From: Chryseobacterium paludis
GTDB taxonomy: Bacteria; Bacteroidota; Bacteroidia; Flavobacteriales; Weeksellaceae
Length of the DNA stretch: 64,000 nucleotides
Assembly (NCBI RefSeq): GCF_025403485.1
Contig: NZ_CP099966.1
Location: forward strand, 3,819,001-3,883,000
Reading direction: 5' to 3'
A model generated the notes under the pieces. It was not told the origin of the DNA. It ran no database searches and saw nothing but the letters and a program-made list of their open reading frames with translations. Position numbers and translations under genes: made by a program. Each line of letters begins with the position of its first letter. Position 1 is the first letter of the stretch. Positions 55,661 through 64,000 of the stretch are shown one piece after another.

Positions 55661-55795
55661 GGTTTAATTTAGCAAAAAGATGTTTCGCTATTGAAGTTTA
55701 TAGAATCAGAGATTTTTTTAAAAAACTTCTGTGTTCTTCTTATGCAGTATTCCAGCACTTAAAATAGATTAAATGTTTAAAAAAACTTTGAGGTT
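55661..55795 (+). repeat. Degenerate intergenic repeat, copy 2
   Basis: Matches 54617-54750 in order and spacing: TTTAGCAAAAAGA, TTTCGCTATTGAAG, GAGATTTTTTT, CAGCACTTAAAATAGATTAA and ATGTTTAAAAAAACTTTG. Confidence 0.65.
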
Positions 55796-56073
55796 AAGGA
55801 AATGGTAAGGTATCTTTCTTTGCGGTTTTAAATCTGCTTTTTTACCTGAAAAGCAAACTTGTCAGATTTCTCCAGGCAGTGTATTTCTACGAACAAATTT
55901 TACCAGGTAGTCTGAATGATTCTAATTCGTACTGTTCTATTGAAAAAAATCTAAAATATTTTCTCTGGTACTATATCAATTATTTTTAATATATCAGTAT
56001 AATGTACTGCAAATCAGTTATGTATAGCATATTAATAGCTGATTAAATGTTTTCTGATGATCATATAAACATC

Positions 56074-56081
56074 TAGTTTTG
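56074..56081 (+). promoter_or_regulatory. Putative -7 element before the 56103 gene
   Basis: TAGTTTTG matches TAnnTTTG, 21 bases before the ATG. The -33 region is AT-rich without a clear TTTG. Confidence 0.45.
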
Positions 56082-56102
56082 CGGACTTAAAACACAAACA
56101 AA

Positions 56103-58175
56103 ATGAAAGAAAATCTTCAGAAGAAGGTCAGTTGCTTCGTTGCAATACTGACCCTCTTACTCCTGATATTTCCGGCTGGGTTTAAAGCCCAGATAGAATC
56201 ACAAAGTTCGGTTCTAATTACTACTACTCCCTATGCCTTTTCTGCATCATCAGGAAACTTCACCTATCTTACAGGAGGAACAGGGGTAAGCAGTATCCAG
56301 GTTGATAGCGGATATAGCGGAGCATTGCCTATCGGTTTTAGCTTTAAATTTGGCTGTCAGGATTATACCCAGGTATATGCCAGTTCTCATGGAACATTAT
56401 CATTTGAAGGTGGAAACCCAGGTTTTAGTAATAGTATTGAGCCGCCATCCTCCAGAAAATTTTTAGCTCCCTTTTGGGCTGATTTGGATGGTCGTCAGGG
56501 CACAGCGAGCTATGCTACTTCCGGTACCGCTCCCAACAGGATTTTTACCATGGAATGGAGAAACTGGAAGCGGTATGGTTCTAGTGTTCCCAATAGAAAT
56601 ATTTCTTTTCAGGTAAAGCTGTATGAAGGAACGAATGTGATACAATATATTTATAAACAGGAATTAGCATCAAGTACCTCCCCAAAAGTGACTATAGGTC
56701 TTTTCTATGGCACTCATAATAACAATAAGAGATGGCTGGATAATGCTTCATCATCTCCTACGGCCTCATCGGTTCAATCTTCAGATCTCAATAGACCGGC
56801 CACAAACCAGGTGTATACTTTTACACGGGATGGTAATAGTTGCACTACATTATGTATGGGACGAACTACGCTTAATAATAGTGGCGGAACAAAAGAGACA
56901 GACGGGCTTCGTATTATTATGACTGGTGCCGGGAATATCCAGGTCGTAAAAAATGGAACGGGACAGATATTTGGGCCTGATGACAGATTATTTTACGGAA
57001 CTTCTAAGCCCTATTCAGCGCCTGCTCTTTATACGGCGCATGGTCTTGTGCTGGGAATCGGGGGGACTCAATATACGACCGGTACATTGAAAGCCTCTTT
57101 TGGGTTTACAGACGGAGGTCGCCTTACAATTGTTTCAAATACGTGCCAGAGCGATACGGGTCCGGATACCAATGGTATTGAGCGTAATAAGATACGTCTC
57201 AAGGCCACTAAAAATGGTCTGGATTATTTTCTGAATGTATATTATTATTACAGAAGTCCTGAAACATTTATGACGGTAGATTATGAAGTAGAGATCCCTG
57301 CTGGTAACACAGAGCTGGTAAAAGTGGCACACGGCTTGGATACCGCTCTGGATGGAGGGGATTTTGGTCCGGGATTTGTAACCGGCCAGGCACCCTATTA
57401 TACGGTGGGTGTACAAAAGAAAGGTTCTTATGAGGCTTTCCAATATGTTTCAGGAACCCCATGGAGTGGATATTATTCGGATTTCCAACATAAGATGAAT
57501 AATGGTATAGGGGATGATCTAACTTTTAAAAATGCGATTAACCCTAGTGCTACTACCGATAATGCAATGGGAATATCTCTTAATTTCGGTAAAGATTCAG
57601 GTACTTATAACAGTATCAGTAAAGTGATCTTTAATTGTCATGCCGAAGTAGCCCCGGTTCTTACCCGTACTTCTGTTCCTTGTGGAAGCGGATCTATTAA
57701 TCTGAACAGCTTTGTGGTGCCTTTAAATCCTAATCCCCATAATCTGGTCCCGATGTGGCGGGACAGTACGGGAGCTGAAGTAGCCAACCCTACCAGCGTA
57801 AGCAAGGCGGGAGTGTATACGGTTAGTTATAGAGATACGGTAAATAGCTGTGATTCACCTCCAAGCACATTTACTATTACAGGGGAATGTGTGATAACTA
57901 CCTGTACGAAGCCGGCTTCTACGGCGACTCCTACCGCTTTTACAAAGATGGGTATGTCAGGGTACAGTTCTTTGCAGAAGGATTGGCCGGCTAAGATTCC
58001 TAATGGTTTTATCGCACTGGAGTCAGGCTTCAACGGGCTGGTAATTACTAGAACAGTTCCCGGTAAGATCACCGAGCCTGTAGCAGGAATGCTGATCTAT
58101 GATACCTCTAAAAACTGTTTCAGTTTATACAACGGAACCTCATGGAAATGTATTGAAAAATCGTGTAATGACTAA
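56103..58175 (+). CDS. Large secreted protein of unknown function
   Basis: A 690-residue exported protein; the signal peptide ends FPAGFKAQ (about residue 30). Residues 40-240 form a beta-rich domain (YAFSASSGNFTYLTG; GCQDYTQVYASSHGTLSFEGG; FLAPFWADLDG) reminiscent of nidogen-like or PEP-type sandwich domains. About 255-510 is a second beta region. A C-terminal region includes an immunoglobulin-like segment (about 555-600) and ends AGMLIYDTSKNCFSLYNGTSWKCIEKSCND, a short module also present at the end of the next protein. I do not recognise a family. Likely surface exposed and co-transcribed with 58215. Confidence 0.6.
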   Translation: MKENLQKKVSCFVAILTLLLLIFPAGFKAQIESQSSVLITTTPYAFSASSGNFTYLTGGTGVSSIQVDSGYSGALPIGFSFKFGCQDYTQVYASSHGTLSFEGGNPGFSNSIEPPSSRKFLAPFWADLDGRQGTASYATSGTAPNRIFTMEWRNWKRYGSSVPNRNISFQVKLYEGTNVIQYIYKQELASSTSPKVTIGLFYGTHNNNKRWLDNASSSPTASSVQSSDLNRPATNQVYTFTRDGNSCTTLCMGRTTLNNSGGTKETDGLRIIMTGAGNIQVVKNGTGQIFGPDDRLFYGTSKPYSAPALYTAHGLVLGIGGTQYTTGTLKASFGFTDGGRLTIVSNTCQSDTGPDTNGIERNKIRLKATKNGLDYFLNVYYYYRSPETFMTVDYEVEIPAGNTELVKVAHGLDTALDGGDFGPGFVTGQAPYYTVGVQKKGSYEAFQYVSGTPWSGYYSDFQHKMNNGIGDDLTFKNAINPSATTDNAMGISLNFGKDSGTYNSISKVIFNCHAEVAPVLTRTSVPCGSGSINLNSFVVPLNPNPHNLVPMWRDSTGAEVANPTSVSKAGVYTVSYRDTVNSCDSPPSTFTITGECVITTCTKPASTATPTAFTKMGMSGYSSLQKDWPAKIPNGFIALESGFNGLVITRTVPGKITEPVAGMLIYDTSKNCFSLYNGTSWKCIEKSCND

Positions 58176-58214
58176 TCGGTCTGCGGAAAGATCAATCAAC
58201 AAAAAAGCAGAATA

Positions 58215-58739
58215 ATGAAAAATATAAACAGCATAAGCAATATAAAGAAAACCTTATCTATAGTGGCATTGTGTATAGCAGGTATTGCCGGAGCTCAGAT
58301 GGGTGTAGAAACGGAAACGATAAGAGGGAGCGGTATCCTGGATTTTCCTACAGGAATAAACAAAGGGATCATCCTTCCGGTATTAACAGAGGCAAACTCC
58401 ACTCCTTCTGTGGGAACGATACGAATGTATAACAAGATGATACAGGGTGTTACCAGTTCGGGAGTGGTAAACTTCAGTGATCCCGGCGATACTGCTTCGG
58501 TTACTTTTAACACATCCACCCCACAGGCAGCCTCTGTAAACAGTGTGATCATAGGCGCCGCGACTTCTGCTGCTACAGGAGGAGCGTTGGTTCTGGAATC
58601 CGATACTAAAGCATTGATCCTTCCCCATGTCTCTAATGTAGAGGCAATGCCAAGTCCATATCCGGGAACGATATGCTATGACGTAAGAAGTAAGACTTTT
58701 GCCATGTTTGATGGCAAAGTATGGAATTTTTGGAAATAA
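58215..58739 (+). CDS. Small secreted protein of unknown function
   Basis: A 174-residue protein with signal peptide ending IAGAQ (about residue 27). The middle is Thr/Ser/Val-rich. The C-terminus GTICYDVRSKTFAMFDGKVWNFWK repeats the pattern seen at the end of the 56103 protein (YDTSKNCFSLYNGTSWKC), so both share a terminal module common in Bacteroidota secreted proteins. It lies 39 bases downstream. A hairpin terminator follows at 58806. Confidence 0.6.
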   Translation: MKNINSISNIKKTLSIVALCIAGIAGAQMGVETETIRGSGILDFPTGINKGIILPVLTEANSTPSVGTIRMYNKMIQGVTSSGVVNFSDPGDTASVTFNTSTPQAASVNSVIIGAATSAATGGALVLESDTKALILPHVSNVEAMPSPYPGTICYDVRSKTFAMFDGKVWNFWK

Positions 58740-59068
58740 TTTTTGTTCATTTTTGTGAGTGATTAGGAATAGTACAATATTCATAATCATGTATTTTTTT
58801 TAGCGAATCCTCTAGAGCGTTATGCTTTAGAGGATTTTTTTTTAAGCTTCTGTATTCTCTCCGGAATGTCATTCCGACAAAGGAGCAATCTCTATAATCA
58901 CAATCTAATGAATGAATAAAGTAAATCTTAATCGGGATTCTTCACCCCACTTCCAAACTCCGTTCGCCGACTTACAGTCTGTGTTCAGAATCACACACAA
59001 CATTCCGTTGCAATAGTAACGGAACGTTAGCTTATATGTGGTTGATTGTCATTTTGTTAGATTCCGTA
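58740..59068. other. Gap between the secreted-protein pair and the B12 locus
   Basis: It contains the terminator at 58806-58843, a GTCATTCCGAC-type repeat half (about 58866-58893) with CACTCCGTTC-like sequence later, and the inverted repeat TTCCGTT (59004-59010) with AACGGAA (59019-59025). The last lies about 45 bases upstream of the B12 promoter. No gene is seen. Confidence 0.5.
58806..58843 (+). terminator. Rho-independent terminator after the 58215 gene
   Basis: AATCCTCTAGAGC (58806-58818) pairs with GCTTTAGAGGATT (58824-58836), one G-T pair, followed by a run of T residues. Confidence 0.85.
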
Positions 59069-59097
59069 TTGTTTCTAAGCAGAATTTTCTATCTTTG
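59069..59097 (+). promoter_or_regulatory. Promoter of the cobalamin operon
   Basis: TTG at 59069-59071 and TATCTTTG at 59090-59097 are 18 bases apart, slightly short of the usual 19-21. The predicted start is just before the riboswitch P1 stem. Confidence 0.5.
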
Positions 59098-59100
59098 CCG

Positions 59101-59261
59101 GATTCTGGTGAGCCATAAAAAGCTCTTAAAAGGGAATCCGGTGTAAATCCGGAACAGACCCGCTGCTGTAAGCTCTACAAAAGTTTTTGAAGCATATATC
59201 CACTGTTTTTTTAATGGGAAGGATTTCAAAAATAGAGTAAGTCAGAAGACCTGCCGGAAAG
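59101..59261 (+). ncRNA. Cobalamin (adenosylcobalamin/B12) riboswitch
   Basis: The B12-box signature is visible: GGTGAGCC near 59107, AAAAGGGAATCCGGTGTAAA and TCCGGAACAGACCCGCTGCT, then a variable arm, and GTCAGAAGACCTGCCGG at 59241-59257. TTCTGG (59103-59108) and CCGGAA (59254-59259) form the closing stem. It should repress the BtuB-like operon when cobalamin is abundant. AACAATGATTCTGTGCAG and CTGTACAATATCGTTG (about 59299-59340) form a further imperfect hairpin that may be the expression platform. Confidence 0.92.
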
Positions 59262-59385
59262 ATTAAAGTTTGATGCTTTCGTGGAATAAAGCTTAGGACA
59301 ACAATGATTCTGTGCAGTTATAGCTGTACAATATCGTTGCTGCTTTCTTATATCCATTAGCATTAAAATTATTCTCAATGAGCTA

Positions 59386-61413
59386 ATGGAACCAAAATTT
59401 ACTTTTTATAAAACGAATAAAACGATTATCACAATTCTTGTGCTATTCGCTCAGCTTTTCTTTTCTCAGTCGAGGGATACTATTAAAGAACAGGTCATTG
59501 TTCCTGTACATATTCAGAAAAAGACCTTTAAAGAGATCCTTCCGGCACAGGTAATATCGGGAGAACAATTAGAGAGACTTAACAGCCATTCCGTAGCAGA
59601 TGCTCTCCGGTATTTTGCGGGGATTCAAATTAAGGACTATGGCGGGATCGGAGGTCTGAAAACCATCAATATCCGTAGCATGGGAAGCCAGCATGTTGGT
59701 GTTTTCTATGATGGTATCCAGTTGGGAAATGCTCAAAATGGGATTGTGGATTTAGGGCGGTTTTCTCTTGATGATCTTGAAGAAATCTCTCTTTATAACG
59801 GGCAGAAAAGTGAAATTTTTCAGCCTGCAAAAGATTTTGGTTCTTCGGGTTCCATTTATCTGCAGCCAAAAATCCCAACTTTTAAAGGAAATAAAAAAAC
59901 CAATCTTGTCGTAAGATTTAAAAACAGTTCCATTGATTTATTTAATCCTTCATTTCGGTTAGAACAAAAAATATCTGAGAAAATATCGGCAAGCTTCAGC
60001 TCTGAATTTATACAAAGTGACGGAGTTTATAAATTTAGATATAGAAAGAAATATCCTGATGGAGAAATTGCCAATGATACAATTGCCAAAAGATTTGATT
60101 CTGATATTAAATCAAAAAGGTTTGAAACAAGTCTTCATGGGGATTTAAAAGATGGAAACTGGAGTGTGAGAGGATATGGTTATCTGTCTGATCGTGGAAT
60201 TCCGGCAGCGATTGTTAATAATCGTTTTGGTGCACGGGGACAAAGATTGCGGGATGAAAGCTACTTTGTTCAAGCCAGTTTAAGGAAAAAACTATTTCCG
60301 AAATTTGAAACACAGCTTAGAGCAAAATTTGCTTACGATTATACTTTTTATGCAGATACAGTTTCTACAGAAGCGGCTTTTCCTGTTCGCAACAGTTATA
60401 TCCAGCGTGAAGTATATGTTTCTTCATCCAATATGTATTCTATAACATCCAACTGGGATATAAGTGCGAGTGTAGATTTTCAGTATAATAATCTGGATGC
60501 CAATTTGTTTAATTTTTCCTACCCTACCCGTTATACTACATTAATGGCTTTTGCGACGACTTACCAGTGGCGGCGGTTCAAATTTTTAGGAAGTGTTCTG
60601 GGTACTTTTGTAAGTGAAGAAGTTGAGAAAAATTCTAAATCTCCGGATAAAACAGAATGGACACCAGCGGCATTTCTGTCCTATCAGCCTTTTAATTCTA
60701 AGGAGATAACCATAAGAGCTTTTTACAAGAGAATTTTCAGGATGCCTACTTTCAATGATCTGTATTATACGGTAATTGGAAATGCTTTTCTAAAACCTGA
60801 ATTTACAAATCAGTATAACGTAGGTTTTACCTATGGGAAATCCTATCATCATCAGATTTTAAAGGGTATTTATGCTACAGTAGATGGCTACTTCAATAAG
60901 GTGGATGATAAAATTATTGCAGCTCCCACAGGAAACTTATTCCGATGGACAATGCTGAATCTCGGAAATGTAGAGATCCTGGGAACTGATGTTCACGTAC
61001 AGGCTGATCTGAATTTTGGAAATGTAACCATAAGACCTCAGGTGAACTATACCTTTCAGCGGGCACGGGATTTTTCTGATCGAAGCGAAAGCTATTTCGG
61101 GGATCAGATTCCATATACTCCATGGCATAGTGGAAACTTTACGACAATGGCAGATTACAAAGACTGGAGTTTCAATTATAGTTTTGTTTATGTAGGGGAA
61201 CGATATGACGGCCAGCAAAACAATATTCAATACAATTATGTTCAGCCTTGGTATACTCACGATCTATCGGTGCAAAAAAAATTCAACTGGCAGACACATC
61301 AAATTAAAGCGAGCCTGGAGGTCAACAATATTTTCAATCAATACTATGATGTGGTACTGAATTACCCTATGCCTGGAAGAACTTTTAAACTAATTGTAAG
61401 TTTTACATTATGA
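59386..61413 (+). CDS. btuB: TonB-dependent cobalamin receptor (BtuB-like)
   Basis: A 675-residue outer-membrane receptor. A signal peptide (FAQLFFSQ) is followed by a TonB-box-like EQVIVPVHIQ and a plug domain with NSHSVADALRYFAGIQIKDYGG and TINIRSMGSQHVGVFYDGIQLGN. A 22-strand barrel ends LNYPMPGRTFKLIVSFTL with terminal aromatic/Leu. Control by the upstream cobalamin riboswitch identifies the likely ligand as a cobamide. It is co-translated (4-base overlap) with a propeller lipoprotein of BtuG type. Start ATG 59386. Confidence 0.9.
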   Translation: MEPKFTFYKTNKTIITILVLFAQLFFSQSRDTIKEQVIVPVHIQKKTFKEILPAQVISGEQLERLNSHSVADALRYFAGIQIKDYGGIGGLKTINIRSMGSQHVGVFYDGIQLGNAQNGIVDLGRFSLDDLEEISLYNGQKSEIFQPAKDFGSSGSIYLQPKIPTFKGNKKTNLVVRFKNSSIDLFNPSFRLEQKISEKISASFSSEFIQSDGVYKFRYRKKYPDGEIANDTIAKRFDSDIKSKRFETSLHGDLKDGNWSVRGYGYLSDRGIPAAIVNNRFGARGQRLRDESYFVQASLRKKLFPKFETQLRAKFAYDYTFYADTVSTEAAFPVRNSYIQREVYVSSSNMYSITSNWDISASVDFQYNNLDANLFNFSYPTRYTTLMAFATTYQWRRFKFLGSVLGTFVSEEVEKNSKSPDKTEWTPAAFLSYQPFNSKEITIRAFYKRIFRMPTFNDLYYTVIGNAFLKPEFTNQYNVGFTYGKSYHHQILKGIYATVDGYFNKVDDKIIAAPTGNLFRWTMLNLGNVEILGTDVHVQADLNFGNVTIRPQVNYTFQRARDFSDRSESYFGDQIPYTPWHSGNFTTMADYKDWSFNYSFVYVGERYDGQQNNIQYNYVQPWYTHDLSVQKKFNWQTHQIKASLEVNNIFNQYYDVVLNYPMPGRTFKLIVSFTL

Positions 61414-62546
61414 GAAAATTAAACTTTTGCCTCCTGATCGGTCTGCTTCTTTTCTTCTTTTCTTGCAGAACAGATGAATATATTCCCCGTGAGCAAAAAG
61501 AGGAAGGTCTGGCACAGCCAGAAAATACGGCTATTAAAGGGTTTTATATTCTTAATGAGGGAAATATGGGAAGTAATAAATGTACGCTGGACTTTTTTGA
61601 TTATACAACAGGAGTGTACCGACGTAATATTTATGGTGAAATCAATCCCAATGTCGTAAAGGAGTTGGGTGATGTTGGAAATGATATCCAGATCTATGGA
61701 AGTAAACTCTATGTGATTGTAAATGTTTCCAATAAAATTGAGGTATTAGATGCTAAAACAGCAAAGCGTATTAAAACAATTCAGTTACAGAATTGCAGAT
61801 ATATCAAATTTAAAGATGGAAAAGCGTATGCAAGCAGTTATGCCGGACCTGTTGATATCAATCCTAATGCTCCTAAAGGAAAGGTTGTAGAAATTGATAC
61901 GGTTTCACTTTCCATTCAGAGACAGGTAACAGTGGGATATCAGCCTGAAGAAATGGAGATTGTAGGCAATCAGCTTTTTGTCGCTAACTCGGGAGGGTAT
62001 ATGGTTCCTAATTATGATAAAACGGTTTCGGTGATTGATCTCAATTCATTTACAGAAACCAGGAAATTGGATGTGGCAATTAATCTTCACCGTCTTAAAA
62101 AAGACAATTACGGCGATTTATATGTGAGCTCCAGAGGGGATTATTATAACATCCCTTCAAGTTTATATTTAGTGGATGCTGCAACAGGAGTGCTGAAAAA
62201 AGATTTTCATGTGGCAGTAAGCGAAATGACCATCGTTAATGACAAATTGTATTATTACGGGAATGAGTTTAATTACAATACCCACTCTTATTCTAAATCA
62301 TTTGGCATTATTGATGTAAAAACCGAGCAGATCATTTCCAATAAAATTATTGACCAGGAATACGTAGATGGTATTAAAGCACCTTACGGAATAGCTGTAA
62401 ATCCGATCACAGAAGATATTTACATTACAGACGCCCGGAATTATGTGTCTACAGGATTTGTCTACTGCTTTAATAAAAGTGGACATTTTAAATGGAAAAC
62501 CGAGGGTGGAAATATCCCGGCACACTTCACCTTTTTATACAAATAA
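61410..62546 (+). CDS. BtuG-like YncE-type beta-propeller lipoprotein
   Basis: A 378-residue lipoprotein with lipobox LLFFFSC (C about 20). The mature part shows repeated propeller strands: KGFYILNEGNMGSNKCTLDFFD, VSNKIEVLDAKTAKRIKTIQL, QPEEMEIVGNQLFVANSGGY and APYGIAVNPITEDIYITDA, as in YncE/DUF5074-type propellers. In Bacteroides, BtuG is such a surface propeller that captures cobalamin and sits on BtuB. Position directly after the receptor, with ATGA overlap and under the same riboswitch, supports that role. Direct cobalamin binding is inference. Confidence 0.78.
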   Translation: MRKLNFCLLIGLLLFFFSCRTDEYIPREQKEEGLAQPENTAIKGFYILNEGNMGSNKCTLDFFDYTTGVYRRNIYGEINPNVVKELGDVGNDIQIYGSKLYVIVNVSNKIEVLDAKTAKRIKTIQLQNCRYIKFKDGKAYASSYAGPVDINPNAPKGKVVEIDTVSLSIQRQVTVGYQPEEMEIVGNQLFVANSGGYMVPNYDKTVSVIDLNSFTETRKLDVAINLHRLKKDNYGDLYVSSRGDYYNIPSSLYLVDAATGVLKKDFHVAVSEMTIVNDKLYYYGNEFNYNTHSYSKSFGIIDVKTEQIISNKIIDQEYVDGIKAPYGIAVNPITEDIYITDARNYVSTGFVYCFNKSGHFKWKTEGGNIPAHFTFLYK

Positions 62547-62560
62547 ACTGAATCTAAGAT

Positions 62561-63754
62561 ATGGACAGAAATATTTTTAAAATTTTAAAAACTGTACTGG
62601 CGGTATTTCTATTGGTAGGAATGACCGCATGTAAAAGTGACAGAGATGAAGATTCACCATTTAATGGTTTAGAAGAATCTTATACGATCAACCGTTTCAA
62701 TGTTCTGAATATTGCCGCGAATGTTTCAGGAAAAATGACATGGAGCATTAAAGACTCTATTATTTCTGAGGGCTCAGAGCTGGACTTTATCAGTCCCTAT
62801 ATTAAAACATACCCTCTTACTTTAAAAATAGATCAGAACGGAAAGGTAAAAACGTATCAATCAACAATTATCGTCAATAAGGAACCCGGTTCTTACAGTA
62901 AATATGTTTCCAATGTATTGGATTTCCGTCCTGCTGTAGGACAATTTACCAACGAAATTCCTGAATATATGGTTGGAGATACTTCCAGCAGTATGCTTCA
63001 AAAAGCCAAAGGATCTTTGGTGGGTTCTAATACCTCGATGATTAGTTTAGGTGGTTTTGGAGGATATGTAGTTTTAGGCTTTGATCATACCATACCAAAT
63101 ATGAATGGTCGGGATTTCAAAATCCTTGGAAATGCTTTCTGGGGGAATAATGCTAATGAACCTCGCTCAGGATCTTGTGAGCCTGGAATTATTATGGTCG
63201 CTTATGACAGAAATAAAAATGGGAAACCGGATGATAATGAATGGTATGAAATTGCGGGAAGCGAATATTTTAAAAATACAACCGTTAAAAACTACAGTAT
63301 TACTTATTTCAAACCTAATGAAAATAAGCCTCCTGTTCCTGGAAATGAACCCTGGCAGGCTGATATAGAATACGTTAAATGGCAGGATAATCTTGGAAAT
63401 ACTGGTTTTAAGACAAAAAATGGATTTCATGATCACAGTTTTTATCCATTATGGATTTCCGATGCTTCTTATGGTTTCTCAGGAACAAAAATACAGAATA
63501 ACTATTACGATCAGAGCGGAAACGGATCCTATTGGGTAGGGAAGTCTTACGATTTCGGATATGCCGATAATGCTCCGAATAATGATGAAGCCTCCAATAT
63601 AGATATTTCTTGGGCGGTCGACAAAAATGGAAAATATGTAAAACTTCCGGGGATTGATTTTGTAAAAGTACATACTGCTGTTAACCAGGAAGCTGGTTGG
63701 CTGGGAGAGGTTTCTACTGAAGTAGCCGGTGCTTATGATTTGTATATAAAATAA
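62561..63754 (+). CDS. Lipoprotein of the cobalamin operon (candidate accessory B12-binding protein)
   Basis: A 397-residue lipoprotein with lipobox VGMTAC (C about 24). The N-terminal region (about 35-115) looks like an Ig/PKD-like sandwich (GKMTWSIKDSIISEGSELDF; KTYQSTIIVNKEPG). Residues about 125-397 form a beta-rich module with DRNKNGKPDDNEWYEIAGSEY, a Ca-binding-like Asp/Asn loop, and GSYWVGKSYDFGYADN. Such proteins accompany BtuB/BtuG in Bacteroidota cobalamin loci and may help capture cobamide or act as BtuH-like proteins; I cannot verify that from sequence. It follows the propeller gene by 14 bases. Confidence 0.6.
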   Translation: MDRNIFKILKTVLAVFLLVGMTACKSDRDEDSPFNGLEESYTINRFNVLNIAANVSGKMTWSIKDSIISEGSELDFISPYIKTYPLTLKIDQNGKVKTYQSTIIVNKEPGSYSKYVSNVLDFRPAVGQFTNEIPEYMVGDTSSSMLQKAKGSLVGSNTSMISLGGFGGYVVLGFDHTIPNMNGRDFKILGNAFWGNNANEPRSGSCEPGIIMVAYDRNKNGKPDDNEWYEIAGSEYFKNTTVKNYSITYFKPNENKPPVPGNEPWQADIEYVKWQDNLGNTGFKTKNGFHDHSFYPLWISDASYGFSGTKIQNNYYDQSGNGSYWVGKSYDFGYADNAPNNDEASNIDISWAVDKNGKYVKLPGIDFVKVHTAVNQEAGWLGEVSTEVAGAYDLYIK

Positions 63755-63780
63755 AAATTCAACAATAAATTTATTTAAAA

Positions 63781-64000
63781 ATGAAAAAGATCTATCTTTT
63801 AACATTACTGTTATTTTTTGCATTTTTTACCAATGCACAGGTAACGGTTCAAGGGGTACCCCGAAATGATATCAAGCAGAATTCAAAGCAAAAGAATGAG
63901 CTTAAAACGACCACTACCGTCACTGATTTTTCTGATATTCAGTATTGGGTAGGGACAGGTTCTAAAAAGGCTGCTTTTGTAGTACAATGGAACGACGGTA
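63781..64000 (+). CDS. Secreted protein of the cobalamin operon, N-terminal part (runs off window)
   Basis: An open frame begins at ATG 63781, 26 bases after the previous stop, and is open to the window end (about 73 residues). The signal peptide MKKIYLLTLLLFFAFFTNAQ is clear, and the mature part includes DFSDIQYWVGTGSKKAAFVVQW. That sequence resembles secreted proteins commonly seen at the end of Bacteroidota B12 loci. It is probably part of the riboswitch-controlled transcript. The C-terminus lies outside the window, so the function stays open. Confidence 0.7.
   Translation, partial: MKKIYLLTLLLFFAFFTNAQVTVQGVPRNDIKQNSKQKNELKTTTTVTDFSDIQYWVGTGSKKAAFVVQWNDG

Larger units (their letters stand above)
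55582..56102. other. 521-base noncoding region with a repeat copy
   Basis: 55661-55795 is a degenerate copy of 54617-54750. The rest is AT-rich. A promoter-like element ends it at 56081. A short frame across the repeat is not convincing as a gene. Confidence 0.5.

Noticed and set aside
57135..57462. Minus-strand frames within the large secreted protein gene
   Set aside because: They lack starts with upstream signals and are antisense shadows of a long coding region.
59011..59018. A third copy of the 7-3-7 metal operator near 59010
   Set aside because: Only one half (TTGCAAT) is present; the other half reads AACGGAA and pairs with a different arm.

Overview
The window reads as chromosome of a flavobacterium close to Chryseobacterium (Bacteroidota, Weeksellaceae). 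The evidence is low GC, two SusC/SusD pairs, many genes preceded by the Bacteroidota promoter signature TAnnTTTG rather than a strong Shine-Dalgarno, secreted proteins whose signal peptides end in Ala-Gln, bacillithiol synthesis (BshC), and the GYDIA-type GHMP kinase. I saw no rRNA, tRNA, CRISPR array, transposase or phage gene.

Layout. (1) 1-8808, minus strand: a surface-polysaccharide locus with ugd, rmlB, rmlA, a Wzm/Wzt-type ABC exporter, a ketoisomerase-GNAT fusion, a FemAB-like acyltransferase, a sugar aminotransferase and the start of a family 2 glycosyltransferase. Together these suggest a dTDP-3-acetamido-3,6-dideoxyhexose (Fuc3NAc or Qui3NAc type) plus UDP-glucuronate in an ABC-exported glycan. 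(2) 8916-13854, plus strand: rimP-nusA-infB with a terminator-like hairpin in its leader. (3) 14109-18472: a SusC/SusD pair. (4) 18497-28832: housekeeping and envelope genes (secreted protein, putative porin, bshC, LysM protein, fabD, GYDIA kinase, pckA, and aroQ on the minus strand). (5) 29029-33742: a SAM riboswitch and terminator ahead of a second SusC/SusD pair. (6) 34107-45238: a divalent-metal efflux island: a small Cys-rich protein, a CzcA-OprM fusion, CzcB, a membrane methyltransferase, a bestrophin, a CDF exporter, a Fur-family regulator and a P1B ATPase. Two identical 7-3-7 palindromes sit at the same distance from the promoters of the RND and ATPase genes. (7) 45866-48463: three tandem secreted paralogues sharing exact leader repeats. 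(8) 48689-54359: an envelope copper/redox cluster: two small C-x3-C proteins, a YHS lipoprotein, SCO, a secreted Mn-type SOD, and an MbnP-MbnH-barrel operon flanked by inverted ~64-bp repeats. (9) 54360-56102: repeat-rich noncoding DNA around one XRE regulator. (10) 56103-58739: two secreted proteins of unknown function. (11) 59069-64000: a cobalamin riboswitch controlling a BtuB-like receptor, a BtuG-like propeller lipoprotein, a second lipoprotein and a truncated secreted protein.

The strongest leads are the shared metal-island operator, the copper/redox cluster with its family of small Cys-rich proteins ending in a PP motif, and the SAM riboswitch controlling a SusCD uptake system.
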